A stretch of DNA of 64,000 nucleotides from Metallyticus violacea. Taxonomy: Eukaryota; Arthropoda; Insecta; Mantodea; Metallyticidae. Of the stretch, positions 36,150 through 48,240 are shown piece after piece (the stretch's first letter is position 1; each line of letters begins with the position of its first letter). The DNA is taken from assembly GCA_030762175.1 (NCBI GenBank), contig CM060843.1:30407001-30471000 (forward strand), given 5' to 3'. Under the pieces are notes generated by a model, which saw only the letters and a list, made by a program, of their open reading frames with translations, was not told the DNA's origin and did not search any database. The position numbers and the translations under genes are program-made.

Positions 36150-39124
36150 CCGTAAACTTAGTTAAAATATCACAAACAGAACAATGCTGCTAAGGTGACA
36201 GCATACTGCAAATGACTGTTTACGTGTTACGTGTTATCAAGTTACGCAGTAACTTGTTATTATAAAAGGTGACTGGCACGGCCATCATCTAGGACGCGCT
36301 GAGCTCGGTTGCGAATGCAGATAAAAATAACCTTAGGCAGAAGACAATCTGCATACTTAAACTACTGCACACAAATAAATGATTAATGTTTTGTTGTGTC
36401 TTAAAAATATGAAAACGAGCTTACCTATTTCTTACAATAATAAATTATAAGTTAAGTTCAAAATGATTTCTTGCTTTCCGTTTTTGACATAATTACATAC
36501 ACGATGTGACTGCTCTATTGTGTCTTGCATCTCTTGTATGGAGTCGCATAGTGCATACATTACCTGTTGCTTCCATTTGCCAGTGGAACATCTTATTACA
36601 ACAGTTAGTTAGTTTTCTGTGCAATTAGTGAGGTAATTTCAGTTTTTATGACTACATCCCTATTATTATGGCTTTTTGGCAGAAATGTTTTTTATTTTTC
36701 ATCCTGGGAGGAGGATGATGAAGGAAAAAGGAAAACTCTTGGCTGGAAGAAGGCGATACGGCATTCTGGAAATCTTTTGTCTTTTTTCTTGAGCTGTGGT
36801 AAGTTAACAATTCTGGCTAATCTAAACTGCCCCATATGCTTTCGATTCTCAATTTACCAGTTAGAAATAGTTATTGAATTGAGCTGGCATTCGTTATTCT
36901 CCACTCTATTATAGTTATTTCTTAGCTCAAGAGTTCTGCACACTGTTTGTGATTTAAAACTAAGTGTTAACCAGTTGGTTTAATGGTGCCCATGGGGAAA
37001 AATTGGTATTCTAAATTTTCTCTGCTTTCCAGTTAATTTCGGTTTAATTGAACACAAACTATTATATGATTTTTTATTCTCATTTTTCTGAGCCCGAATT
37101 CATCAATGTATTTATGTGTATAAATATATTCCGAAGGCGATACGTTCTGAGATATACTACTAAATGAAAAGCGCAACGGAAAAATCCGATATGTTACACT
37201 TTACTAATCTTACAGGAGAATAAAATTAAAAGCTCAAAACTTATCAATAGTTTTTCTTTGGTTATCAGTTTTCAAAAATAAGAACAAGGAAAATTTGTGA
37301 AACCACATAGACTGCTGCATAATATATATTCAATGGTATATTTGATTTTTAGTGTCAGTATTAATTTTACAAAGGAAGACAAACTGATAAGTTCTGATAA
37401 TCCCAGTAAATTCTTTCTCCAATAATTCTCTATAAAAAAATGTTAGTTTTTATTATATCTGTATCTTTTCCAATATATTTAAGACATAAGTAAATAATAA
37501 TTATGATCCTGTGGTCCTCAGATAATTCTAACTTTACATTTTGAAATCATCACTAATTTAAATTTTTTTCTCGGTCCCTTGAATTTTGTGTAAAATTAAT
37601 GTAAAAAAAATCATTTGTAATTCGATTTTCATCTTCTTTAATTCAAAGATTTTGTTCAGAAATGTCAGTTGAAAATTAATCTAAACACTGAAGTTTGAGA
37701 TGTTAAGCTTCATCTAAGTGTGTTTCTATAAAACAGGTCATTGTTATGAGGTTGCATGTTCTGTCGGAACGCAGTCCTCGGGGCTGGATTGTCGACTTTC
37801 CCAACCCACAATCACTAATGTTTAACACGTGCGCCTTTAGTTATTACTTGGGCTTCCTGCTGTTCAGCATGTTGCAAATCAGTGCCACTGTGTCTTTTAT
37901 TAAACCAAGTGTTCAATACAATAACTTTTTCGGAAAATGTTTCCGTTATTTGAGAAAAAATCGAAAATTGCGAAAGAGCACAGGATACCACCGAACATTT
38001 TGTATCTGAAGAATAAAGAGAAAATTTTAGGCAATGCCTGCAATGAAAATGTAAAGAGACGAAAAAGAACTGGAAAATCTCGCTATCAACAATTGCGTGT
38101 TAAAGTGGCTTAAGCGAGCGCGGGACAGAAACATTCCTTTAAGTGGTTCCTTTGGCCGCGCGAAAGCTGAAGATTCTCTGCAAGTTTAGGCAAAAATGAG
38201 TTCGAAGCCAGCCCGGTTGGTTAGTTGGTTTTAAGAAAGAAAAGACATTTCTTTTAAGTCTGTGTATGGTAAAAGTGCAACTGCGAATCAAGTTAGAACA
38301 ACTTTTTGAGAAAAGAGGATGTTTTGAAATGACTGAAGAAACATCGGATAGAGAAGGTTTCACTGTTGACTAAACAGATTTGTTCTTTAAATGTAACCGT
38401 ATTTTGTTCAAATATTACATTTTATACCCTTAATTGCGAATGAATATTGAAAAAATGTCCATTTAAAACGAAACTTTTATACTTCGAATTTTTGGATATT
38501 TCCAATTTTCCCCCCGTCCCTTCAGCTTCAAATTATCCAATTTTCAATGTCGATTATTTTATGCATCTTTTATGTGTTGAAAACAATTAAAACTGCTATA
38601 AAACCCCACTTCAAAAGGCATTATTGTCAATAATGTAAATAGACCTAACAATGACTATAAAACAAATGCAAGAAATTGTGTAGGAAACTGTAAAACATTA
38701 TTGTTATCGTTGTATTCTATATACTTATCATATTTTCTCCGGTATGTTATTTTAAAACATTCACATTTCTCTGGAGTAATCAGGTTTTTATTCTGCAAAG
38801 TTAAAACCATATAAAAGTACATTACATGAGCTACCGAATGACATTTAAAACAAAAAAATCGATAATTTTGGATTTATCAGGTTTTTCATCCATATTCTCC
38901 AATGTTAATATACAGTGACATGACATTTTGGAGTGTTGTTTCATTAAGTAATTCATCTCTTGACACAGCCAAAGTCCACTTTTAATACTGAATTTAGCAG
39001 AATTATGGATTCCCTCCGAGATGTTAAAGAGCGTCGATAAATAAATCAATCAAAAAAAAAACTTCCGGACACAGTACGTTTCTTTTGCAATGGTACTTAA
39101 ACCCGTGACTTTCCCGATTTTTTA
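36150..39124. other. No gene recognised; palindrome and TATA-like motif near 36240-36270
   Basis: CAAGTTACGCAGTAACTTG at 36239-36257 is an 8-bp-arm palindrome. TATAAAAGG follows at about 36261 and a short GC-richer stretch after it. Short frames (36648-36914, 37746-38009) have no motifs I know. The rest is AT-rich. Confidence 0.35.
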
Positions 39125-39400
39125 AATACTGTTTAACATCTGTTTTAATTACTATGCCATCACAGGTTGTGAATACTAATGGCACACGAAATAAAAGTAT
39201 AGGTTTGGAAAATTTGTTTTTAATGGAAGTGTTCCAGGGCGAAGTTTAGAGTCCCTCCCCAGCATTTGCCAGTGAGGAGGACAGAGGACTACTTGGAAAA
39301 GACGTCAATCACGAAGGACGGTCCAGGCAAGATACAAACCGCAGACCTTTCCTTCATGACCCCTTTCATTAGCTATCTAGGTCATAATACGATAACCCGT
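39125..39400 (-). mobile_element. SINE family B, strongly diverged, minus strand
   Basis: CTGTTTAACATCTGTTTTAA (tail), then GTGTTCCAGGGCGAAGTTTA and CCCCAGCATTTGCCAGTGAG (body), and a corrupted head near 39330-39390. The order of blocks matches the 51090 copy, but identity is much lower, so it is an older insertion. Confidence 0.65.
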
Positions 39401-40210
39401 GAGTGAGGAAACTGTGACATCAATAAACAACACTCTAGAAATTAACATCATTCTGCAGAGCGCATACAAGAACTCTTAATGATGCGATGCATGAAACAGA
39501 TAGAGGATGTGACAATGAATGCCTAGCACTCTGTTCAGCTATGTCGTTCCCTCTAGAGATATCACGGGGAGCCGACTTGCGGACTAGGAGTGAGAACAGT
39601 CAAAACATTGATTAAATTTCTGTAGTAACTCGGTTCAGACACGTTATAGTCCCAGTTTCCTGAGGTGATTAAAGAATTCATCGGGACGGTTGAAGTCTCT
39701 CAGAAATTACTCGTGCAGTTCCCATTCTATTCTACTAGCTTCTTATCAACTTCATCTTTTTGAAACGTCCAGTGCGAATATCGCAAATCAACGGCGAAAA
39801 GTCTTAAGCATTATGCCACCTCAGTGGCAACTCTCAACAGAAGTTAAAATTGAGTACATACAGTGAAGTTATTTAGTTACAGGCCGCTGCTACTTGCTCT
39901 TGGGGAAGTGCAGCTGCCGCAGGCGGAAAAAGGAGTAAGATCTCGTCCGCAAGTTAGCAATTTTATTTTCGTATTTATATTTTGTAATAAAAGTATAAAA
40001 TGATACTGTATTTAAAACTATAATCATTAGCACAAACCCTAGTTATAACAAATGCTGTCATTGAGAGATCTTGTTTCCCAAGACTTATTAACAAGTTAGC
40101 TAACAGTGTATCTACCTGTAACACGATTGCCAGAATATTTTCTTGAGAATTGCTTTCTCAATTCTCTGCAATAATCCTTTTTTACATATGTATCGTACAA
40201 AAATTTAATG
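39401..40210. other. Nothing recognised
   Basis: No frame over 60 codons, no SINE boxes and no inverted ends. Confidence 0.4.
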
Positions 40211-40480
40211 TTGTTGATTTGTTTATTTACGGACGCTCATTAACATCTCAGATCATTGGCGTCCCATTCAATTCAGGGTGTGAAACGGCCGATAAATTTG
40301 CTCAGAGGTCTCTTCTTTCAGGCTTGAGGTTCTTTTTCGTGCCGCAAATGTAAGACACGGAACCCACGACTTTACTTTCCTTCCGAAGGAAACCATACTT
40401 AGGACTGTTATATCTGAAAAAATCCAGTGACCTTGGCTGGGATTGAACCCGCGATCAAAATGTGGTATCCAAGAAACATT
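40211..40480 (-). mobile_element. SINE family A, head truncated, minus strand
   Basis: TTATTTACGGACGCTCATTAAC, GTCCCATTCAATTCAGGGTG, TCTTCTTTCAGGCTTGAGG and CCTTCCGAAGGAAACCATAC match the 47272 copy in order. The B box survives as GGGATTGAACCCGCGATC, but the A-box part is lost, with the homology ending at about 40480. Confidence 0.85.
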
Positions 40481-41019
40481 TTTATTTACCGTCATAAATA
40501 ACAAGGACAATTAGCACACAATTTATACTCAAATAAAGCACTGACAAACATACGAAATAAAAGTATATATTTGGAAAATATATACTGATAAATCATCTCC
40601 CAAACTAACAATAAACTGCCACTTGCACATACATCAATGATTTGACAGACAACTATCTCCTCCCAGTAAGCAGCTGCGATCGTCCAGCTCGTAAACTCAT
40701 ATAATCTCACTATACATTCTATCTCAAATTGAATATCACTGCAATTGTTTGTGGAGGAACGTTTTATTTTATATATCTGCTCTATAAGGGCGAGGTAGGT
40801 GCAGCAAACATTATTCCATGTTATCTGTTTAGAATTTCTTACTGTTATTATTGAATGACTTTCCTTTATATTCACGTGCGTACTTTCTGTTAGGTATCTG
40901 ACCGAGCTCTAATAAAGCCTGTACAGCAAAGGTCAATCAGTCAATCTAATAGGATTATTTAAATATTTGACCGGCCAAAAAATAGTTCTAGTTAAAGAAT
41001 TAAACTTTTTCTATAAATT
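40481..41019. other. Unassigned; 127-codon minus-strand frame
   Basis: The frame 40492-40875 (-) reads without stops for 127 codons but has no signal or motif I can name. It begins right next to a SINE. It is probably chance or relic sequence. Confidence 0.25.
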
Positions 41020-41118
41020 ATTATTTCTTCTTCTTCTTCTTTTTCTTCTTCTTCTTCTTTTTATTATTATTATTATGATTATTATTATTATTGTTGCTGT
41101 TGTTGTTTTTGTTGTTAT
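41020..41118. repeat. Compound microsatellite (TTC)n-(TTA)n-(GTT)n
   Basis: Runs of CTT/TTC, then TTA with one ATG break, then TTG/GTT, all pyrimidine/T-rich on the plus strand. The 60-codon Leu/Ile/Val-rich frame across it is an artefact. Confidence 0.9.
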
Positions 41119-41190
41119 GTTATGTCAGGTTATATTGTTAATCCAATGAATTTGTTCAAGTTAAATGTTTGAGTTGTTTCCTGTGCAAAA

Positions 41191-42185
41191 TAGAGGTCTG
41201 TTTGATAAGTTCGAGTAAAAATAAAGCAGATATAACTTTTTGTGTAAAACTATTTTTATACAAAATATTTTTATTTTTCAACATATTCTTTTTTCAAACC
41301 TATAGACCTGTTCTAGCAATTTTCTAATTTTTTAATCCCATTTATAAAATGCGATTTCTTCAGTTCTGCAAAATATGTATTTGTTTCTAGACAATCTCTT
41401 TATTTGATGTTAGGGAACAGGAAGTAGCCAATGAAGCCAAGTTCAGAGAGTGGGGGTATGAGAAAGGATTTCATACCTTAAGTCCATTAATTTTGAGATA
41501 GCAATCTTGATTTGTGTACTAGCGCATTATTATATAGTACAGGGTCTTTCTATTCGCCAAATGAAAGCAATTTTTCTTGATCCATCGTTAAACTCCTCCA
41601 ACAGCATAGCATAATATTCACCTCTTATGCCGTTTTTCCAAAAAGTAAATTAAAATGGTTTCCAATACACAATCGCATCCTTTCCTGGTAAGGAGGGTTG
41701 TTTTTGCCTTTCTCCGGTTGCAACTCCTGTTTCGTTTGCTCCTTCATTTCCAGCTCCAACTCACAGATTCACCTTTTGTTGACTGCTGCATACCGTTTCC
41801 GAAATTTACTTGAATTCCGTTTAAAACAGCTTCAAATTCTGTACAGAAGCGATAACTCGTTTTCTTTTCTGGCCAATCGTTAGCAAATGCGGCACCACCT
41901 CACCGATAGCTTTTTATTTGTAAATGATTGTGCAAAATAGTATGCAACTAATCTCCAGAAATGTCCACAGCTTCAGCAATCTCCCGCATCTTCAGCCTTC
42001 GGTTGCTCAGCATCATGCCCTGTATCTTTTCTGGAGTCGTTGGCTCCAGAACGTCTGGAACGGTTCACATCCTTGGGCTCGTTCGACCACATCTGAATTC
42101 ATCAAACCATCTTCGCGATGGAGGTAGATTTCTAGTTTTGCCTTAGGTTCTGTAGGCGTTGCCCATTTCAAAAAGTAATGTTTCA
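41191..42185 (-). pseudogene. Mariner transposase relic, right end missing
   Basis: A possible left inverted end, AGGTCTGTTTGATAAGTTCG, starts at about 41194, but I find no partner on the right. On the minus strand, from about 42140, fragments read RRWFDEFRCGRTSP, TTPEKIQGMMLSNRRLKMRE and IAEAVDIS, the mariner N-terminal linker and helix-turn-helix. VPHLLTIGQKRKRV and GEYYAMLLEEFNDG follow in other frames. At the second catalytic site the text is NNALVHKSR, with Asn for Asp. At the third it is GYFLFPNIK, with Gly for Asp. The C-terminus ends with a KEYVEK-like block, then a stop. Many stops and frameshifts make it long dead. Confidence 0.8.
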
Positions 42186-42384
42186 TTCATTAATACACGC
42201 AATTAATGTTTCCCCATTTTAAACGTTTGTTTACAGATTTAAGGAGAAAATGGCTCCAAACACAGACTCATCTTCACAACTGTTTATAACCATGTACGAA
42301 TACACCATCCCCCAACATTCACAAGGCAACATTGAAAGAAATCTACTATCTAGTGCTACTATCTTTTGAGTTTGCAAGGTTTGA

Positions 42385-42445
42385 GTTTCGTAAAAATCCT
42401 AAGTATGGCTTCCTTCGGAAGGGAAGTAAAGCCGTGGGTCACGTT
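42385..42445 (+). mobile_element. SINE family A, internal fragment, plus strand
   Basis: AAATCCTAAGTATGGCTTCC, TTCGGAAGGGAAGTAAAGCC and GTGGGTCACG are the reverse complement of the block at 47450-47500. About 60 bp remains with neither head nor tail, the only plus-strand copy of this family here. Confidence 0.75.
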
Positions 42446-42779
42446 TTTATTTTTCTTTTATATTTTTGTACCTCTGGTGTTGCTTTTAAATTTGCTTGTT
42501 AAGTTTAATTTGCTTTTGCATGTTTTGCTTTTGACTTCTTTACTATTTATCTATTATTATTTTAATTTTATTTCTTACTTTCTCTGTGTTTTCTAATACT
42601 TTTTATTGTTTAATACATCTTATACTATGACATCACCCACCGTCACTTGTCTTGCCATAGGACTCCACGTGTCCGAAATATAGCGATCTCAAGTGTGACT
42701 TTTTCTTAGTGTTTTATCCTTTCCTACTATTATAATTACTGTTAATTTGTTACATTGTTAATAGTGTTACTTATTTTTC

Positions 42780-42823
<44 letters not shown>

Positions 42824-44149
42824 CAGTCAAGGTCACTGGTTCTTTATGGATCACTGTACATTAAAAAATTAAAAATACTACTTATAAACCTTATATATTA
42901 ATGTAAATAATAGGATCTGGGAAACAAATACCGAGTTTTCGAAGGATTTACTACAAAAGAGTATTTTGTTCAATAGTTGAAAATAGGCTTCCAGAACTCT
43001 AGCGGTATGAAAATGAAACACACATTAGAGAGCACTATTGCATGCTCTAATGTTATATGTTCATCTTAGTCATGTAATAACAAAATCCTCTCATTCTAGA
43101 TTGACAGTCATTATTAATATATCTACAATATCCCCATTTAATACAGCAGGTAGATCAAAGGACAAAAATGCTATGCTGTTCTCTTAAGTGTGTGAATCGA
43201 AATATCGTCTATGAATATTATCTTAGTTAATATTAAATAACTCCATAAGTGACATTGAATTGAACTGTAGGCTTTCCGTTAACGAGCCCGTGCCTTAGCG
43301 ACCTCGGCTATCCGTGTTATCGGTTCACTGTCCTTAGCAATAATGTGATACACCTGAATGTGTTGTTGTTACGGAATTGCCGACAGAAATCGAGCTTTTG
43401 TGTTAAGGGCAAGTACGTACAGTACGGTGAAACAACCCTGTTAGTTGCAGAATTACTGTAGAACTGCGCCAATAAAGGAAATGCTGACTTTAATGCATAG
43501 GTTGGGTTTCAGAATCCACTGGCAAAATCTCCATTTAGTGTCTAGTGAAGAAACTGGAAACCACAAGTACATTATTGGTCGCTAGAGCAGGAAATGTTGT
43601 CTCAAAATTTCCTATTTAATTATAATTGCTTCTGACGGCTACTATAATAATAATTGTATCTTGTTTCAGGTAATCAAAGGTATTAATATTACAATTAAAA
43701 GGAGAACCCAATATTATATGTATGAGTGTATGCATATAGATATGTCTTTTTACTAGTAAGTAATACCCAAGTTATCTTTCTATAATACCATAATTGACAG
43801 TGCATATATCTCTGTGTTATATTTTTGTAAAAGTAATGGAAATGCTGTCTTTGTCGGAAAAGTTAGGATATTAGCTTTACCTGAGAAAAGGGTCTTTTGT
43901 TAAAACCTTAACCTTGCAAACTCTCTCGAACAGACTCGCCGGTCTTAAGGCGCCAATGTCACTAAGCTCTAAACTACTAACAATATGAATTCAATAGTAA
44001 CTGTACTAATCAAAAGGAAATACTGCATACAGAAACACATGTTTTTACAGAAACCAAGATCTTAGCTACTTCAAAGGGAGGCCGTATACTATGATTGATG
44101 CGTGCTTTATCGCAAGAATCTAGTGAAAGGCAGAGGTCTCCGACTTTGG
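42446..44149. other. No gene; (TA)n microsatellite and a possible SINE B head scrap
   Basis: A pure (TA)n tract lies at 42784-42817. Near 43280-43335 the minus strand reads ATAGCCGAGGTCGCTAAGGC, like the A-box region of family B, with no body beside it. Nothing else is recognised. Confidence 0.4.
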
Positions 44150-44640
44150 TAGCGTACATTTCCTGGTAAAACCCAGAAACTTCGACCAATCAACATATTT
44201 CAAAAACCCTATAAATAAAAGCAAACTTGTAATAAACCATGCACTTGTATGATCCAATAATATTCTAGAAAGAACCAAATTCAATAACATTTAGAGGAAT
44301 TAAATTTTCGCGAGGAAGGAGCGAGTTCGCATAAGAGATTTAATATTAACTGTAAGAAGTTAAGATTTGGGCATTCGTGAGAGTGGAGTAACAGTAAGAG
44401 TCGTGACAGAGTAATAGTAGCAACAACAGTAACGGTAGTAGCAAGAGTGACAATTAGCCAGTATCCGCATCAGTAATCAGTTATTCAGTGTTACAGTAGA
44501 ATAGTTAAACCATCGCGAAGAGTCAAAGTAAATCATCAGTGACAGTCAATCAGGCAGTGCAAGCGTAATTATAAGAATAGTCGGACTGTTATATTTCAAA
44601 ATTGTGTTAAAGTGAATAAATACGCAGGTGAATACAGCGA
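44150..44640 (+). other. LTR- or leader-like sequence, unassigned
   Basis: A TATA-like CCTATAAATAAAAG at about 44208 is followed by a long stretch dominated by CAGTAA/AGTGAC/AGTCAA motifs and an AATAAA-type signal near 44614. This style is seen in insect retroelement LTRs and leaders, but no second copy, TG..CA ends or primer-binding site was found in the window. Low confidence. Confidence 0.2.
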
Positions 44641-45420
44641 ACTATACTCCGAAGAAGCACAGCATGTTCCAGAACCTTCCAAATTGTCAAATAAATTAAA
44701 TGTCCAACCAAAACCGAACCTCATATTATTACAGTGAACAACCGCCTTCCTCCCTAATGACATTACGTCATTAAAAACAGTCCAAAATTCCCCTGAGATC
44801 CATATCTTCTGCATTGGAACCAGAGAGTTAGGAAGCATCGAATTCATGACTTCAAGAGTCGAGGCAAGACAATAAGAGCATCTAATTGTTCGATCAAATA
44901 AATAATAATAAATCAATATAAAAAATAATCCACCCACAATAATACCGATTCCAACGCCCACGTAGTAGAACGTCCAAAATTACCAAAAGCAACTGTGAAA
45001 AATAGCCTACAAGTTTCCATACCGAAGTACTTGCAGTAGATGCGAGTCTCCACAAGTACCAGTCAGCAAACTGGGGACAAAATGAATGCATATAAATGCT
45101 GTACAAGAACTGAACGCTCCCAACAAACAAACGATCATTACTTCCATTAGTTCCATTGGAAGTATTTTCGGAATGCTGGAAAAAATGTCAATCTCCCACG
45201 AGTCATATTTTCTCCTAAGTGGACTTAACAATACCCTGATTAGCAATATTTGTGTTGATGTGAATTCTCACATTGTGTACGATTCACTCTTTATGGCGAA
45301 AAAAATTGTATGCTGGCTGGATATCTTCCATGAGGTTTTTAATAGTTGGATAGCAGAAATTCCAAACTGGCTGTTTTTCAGCACGAGGGCGTCATAACTC
45401 CAATGTCAGCGTGACTGAAA
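44596..45420. other. Unassigned open frames, one with a hydrophobic segment
   Basis: On the minus strand, a 121-codon frame (44596-44961) starts with a strongly hydrophobic stretch (VGIGIIVGGLFFILIYYYLF) that could span a membrane, followed by Cys-containing sequence. On the plus strand, a 103-codon frame at 45086-45397 overlaps. I recognise neither. The minus frame could be a relic of a membrane protein, host or retroelement. No family is assigned. Confidence 0.25.
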
Positions 45421-45574
45421 TTGTTTCAATCTTTGAATATTGCGTCGTTCATAATGGTTTTAAATACCAAGGTTGCCTGACCTTAACCTAACAAAGACCT
45501 AACTATGCGGTCCAGATAGTGCGCGCATCAATATCAGTAATATCAATGTCATATCTCGGCAAGAGTGACCAAAG

Positions 45575-45830
45575 TTGTTAAGATACCGACCTGGAATCGT
45601 GTGCGGGAGGTGCGGGGTTCGATTTCCACCATGACCGTTCTCTCTGACCGAGAATTTTCCCGATTTTCCTCAGTTCTCACAAGTGGCAAATGATGGAAGG
45701 GATCCTAAACTTAGGCCTGGAAAGCTTCTCTTCTTTAATTTAAAAAAAAAAAATCCCCTTTAAAATGTCATCTCATATATTACCAGCGTCCATCGCCTAT
45801 GTAGCCTAAGCAAAAACAGAAAAGAAAAGG
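45575..45830 (+). mobile_element. SINE family B, diverged, plus strand
   Basis: Head with GTTGTTAAGATACCGACCTG and GGGGTTCGATTTCCACC (B box), then CCTAAACTTAGGCCTGGAAA, an internal A run, and the tail GTCCATCGCCTATGTAGCC, which has lost the usual AGTAGTAAAAACGG. A-rich DNA follows. Confidence 0.8.
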
Positions 45831-46740
45831 AAGGGGAGAAGGCCACGCCCTGCCACTTACTGTAACCAGTTTTTCGCCCCTTCCTTTCTAGATTTTCGAG
45901 CATTTCTTTCGGCATGTTTCATTGCTGTAAGTTCCAGCAGAATACTTCATGAAATGGAAAGATATGTTAAATTATAAGTAGAATTAAAAAACGTCCTATT
46001 TATTTTTAAATAAAATTGAAATATTTTTTTAAAAATAATGTTAAAATGAACTGAAGGATTGGTAAGTTTAAGAATTATATATCGAAAGTATCACTCTGTA
46101 ATAAAGTATTCAAGGCAAGGGAGACGCAGTTGATGATAAAATACTTAATCTGTAACTTTTTATCGAGATTCCTTCACTAATGTTTGTGCAATAGCAGCAA
46201 GCAGAACACAAAATTTTATATGTACTAATATATCGTAAATAATCTTCATTGAAAACTCTGTCCTAACATTAAGAGAAATATAGTCTACTCACTGCATAAA
46301 CAACTGATACACCTTATATATATACGCACCCTTTGTATACGAGTTTAGTATCCTCAACGTTAACTGTCGAATACTTACAACACACATGTATGCTATTGCT
46401 ATTAAGTAATTCAGTGTTAGAAACAATGGAAAAATGATTTAAATATTACCTGACTGTTATATGTATCAATCAAACGCAGTGCACAGCTTTTCAAGTCAAT
46501 GTATTCATCGTGTTTTGCCTCAGTAAATCTGATGAGTTTCAATAAGACTTCACAACAAGTCACGGAAAGCGAATTAAAAGAATGAGAACTTCGGCCGCTA
46601 TATTTAGACCTGCAGATCCTAAATAAAATCACTTTTTACTAAGTTTCGGAGGAATAAGTTAAATGAAGAAAAACTTTGAGCTTCGAAAGTAAAGCGAGGA
46701 CTGGTTAATAAAGACTAAAAATGATATTTTTTTTCATCAC
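45831..46740. other. Nothing recognised
   Basis: Short frames only and no repeat boundaries visible. Confidence 0.4.
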
Positions 46741-48240
46741 ACAGTCGAGATACTATGGTGAAACAATTTTTTCGTGAGATATACAGATCTCACATGATGG
46801 AAAAAATTGAAGCACTTGCACCTTAGTACAGAATGCCACCAAAGAGCGAGTGTTTCTGCGTAAAATGCAGTCAGTTTGTAATGAGCAGTACACTGCATGA
46901 AATGTTGCTTCCCTCTGCAGAAATTCGGTACGGACGAACACGCGATGTTACAGCAAGTACATGGCGATGATGTTCTGGCACAATTAACGGCACTTCGGTG
47001 TTTCAAATAGTTTAAGGAGGACCGTGTTTCAACAACAGAGCAGGGCGGTCCATGTACTCCAATCAGTGAACGAGACCCATGACTTACATAGCCTGTCGTC
47101 ATTGTTCAGAAAGATCGACGAAAAGACTTGCTGCAGAATTGCATGGTAATAAGTTCCCATTCTGCATGACCGCTTACACAAGCATTAGTATGTGTCAAAT
47201 GAGTGCCGAGATTGCTGACGCTTGACCGGAAACGGTGCGAGTGGACACGTGTAGGGAGCTTCAGCGTCTAGTTTTTTTTTTTTTTTTTTTTTTTTTTTTA
47301 TTATTAGATTTATTTACGGACGCTCTTTAACATTTCAGGTCATCAGCGTCCCATTCGAATCAGGCGTGAAACGGCCGACAAATTTTGCTCAGAGGTCTCT
47401 TCTTTCAGACTTGAGGTTCTTTATCGTGCCGTAAATGTACAACACGGGACCCACGGCTTTACTTCCCTTCCGAAGGAAGCCATACTTAGGATTTTTACGC
47501 CCGAAAAAATCCATTTGTCCTGGCCGGGATCGAACCCGCGATCTTGGGTTTAGGAGGCAAGTATGGTAACCACTACACCACCAGGACCGACTCAGCGTCT
47601 AGTAGCGGAGCATTTGCGAGGCATGCCTGAATTCCATCATTACAGATAATGAGACTTGGCCTCACCAAGTTATGATCCCAAAACAAACAGATGAGCTCAC
47701 TCTGGAAATCACCTGGTTCTCCGACACCAAAGAAGACCATGGTTGTTCGGCCGGCAGGAAACTTTGTGGTAATTTTGTTCTTCGACTTTAATAGAACGCT
47801 TTATCAACATGAAATCCTCCCGCAAACGAACCATTGATGAGGAGTGTTGCAAAACAGTTTTGAGCGTCCTGATCGAGCACTCCGACAAAACAGCCTGAGC
47901 TGCATCCATCTGGTTGGCTCCTTCTCCATGGCATGCACCCCTCGCGTTTGTACATTGTTGCTGATAAGAAAAATTATCCAATGTGTTCCCCACCCCTCAT
48001 ACAGCCCATACCTAGCTTTGTGCTATATTTTTCTTTTCCATCGTCTCAGTAACGAATTGCAGGCATGAACGACTTTTGTGAAGGAGAAGGAGGGAGTTCT
48101 GAAGACAAAGTCAAAAAATAGTTTCCAGCATCCTTCCAGGACAGGCAGACAAGTTGGGCCAAGTGCATACATCTCAATAGGGACTACTTCGAAATAGACC
48201 ACACCAACCTTGACTCAGCCTAGTGTATTTTGTAAGTGAA
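46741..48240 (+). pseudogene. Mariner transposase relic split by a SINE
   Basis: From about 46870 one frame reads FPLQKFGTDEHAMLQQVHGD and a FKEDRVSTTEQGGP block, the N-terminal part of a mariner transposase. The coding trace is interrupted at 47272-47591 by a SINE and resumes at about 47600. It then reads SSLWKSPGSPTPKKTMVVRP and AGNFVVILFFDFNRT, a strong central-domain match. All three catalytic positions look changed: DNETW (Asn for Asp) near 47650, HGMHPSR (Gly) near 47925 and YSPYLALCYIFLF (Tyr) near 48005-48030. Stops and frameshifts are frequent. Inverted ends were not found, so the outer limits are approximate. Confidence 0.8.
47272..47591 (-). mobile_element. SINE family A, complete, with perfect 11-bp target duplication
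   Basis: On the minus strand, the head GTCGGTCCTGGTGGTGTAGT, then GGTTACC, contains the A box. GATCGCGGGTTCGATCCCGG contains a perfect B box, so it is derived from a tRNA (Val/Gly-like in its 5' half; the exact source is not settled). The body runs to ACGGACGCTC near the 3' end and finishes in about 28 A (T on plus). The flanks TCAGCGTCTAG at 47261-47271 and 47592-47602 are identical. Intact boxes, a long tail and a perfect duplication make this the youngest-looking insertion in the window. Confidence 0.95.

Noticed and set aside
41697..42146. Plus-strand frames at 41698-41883 and 41924-42146 as host peptides
   Set aside because: They are antisense shadows of a mariner transposase relic.
47500..47591. 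tRNA gene on the minus strand
   Set aside because: Good A and B boxes, but no acceptor-stem pairing, and the sequence continues into a SINE body with poly(A) and target duplications.
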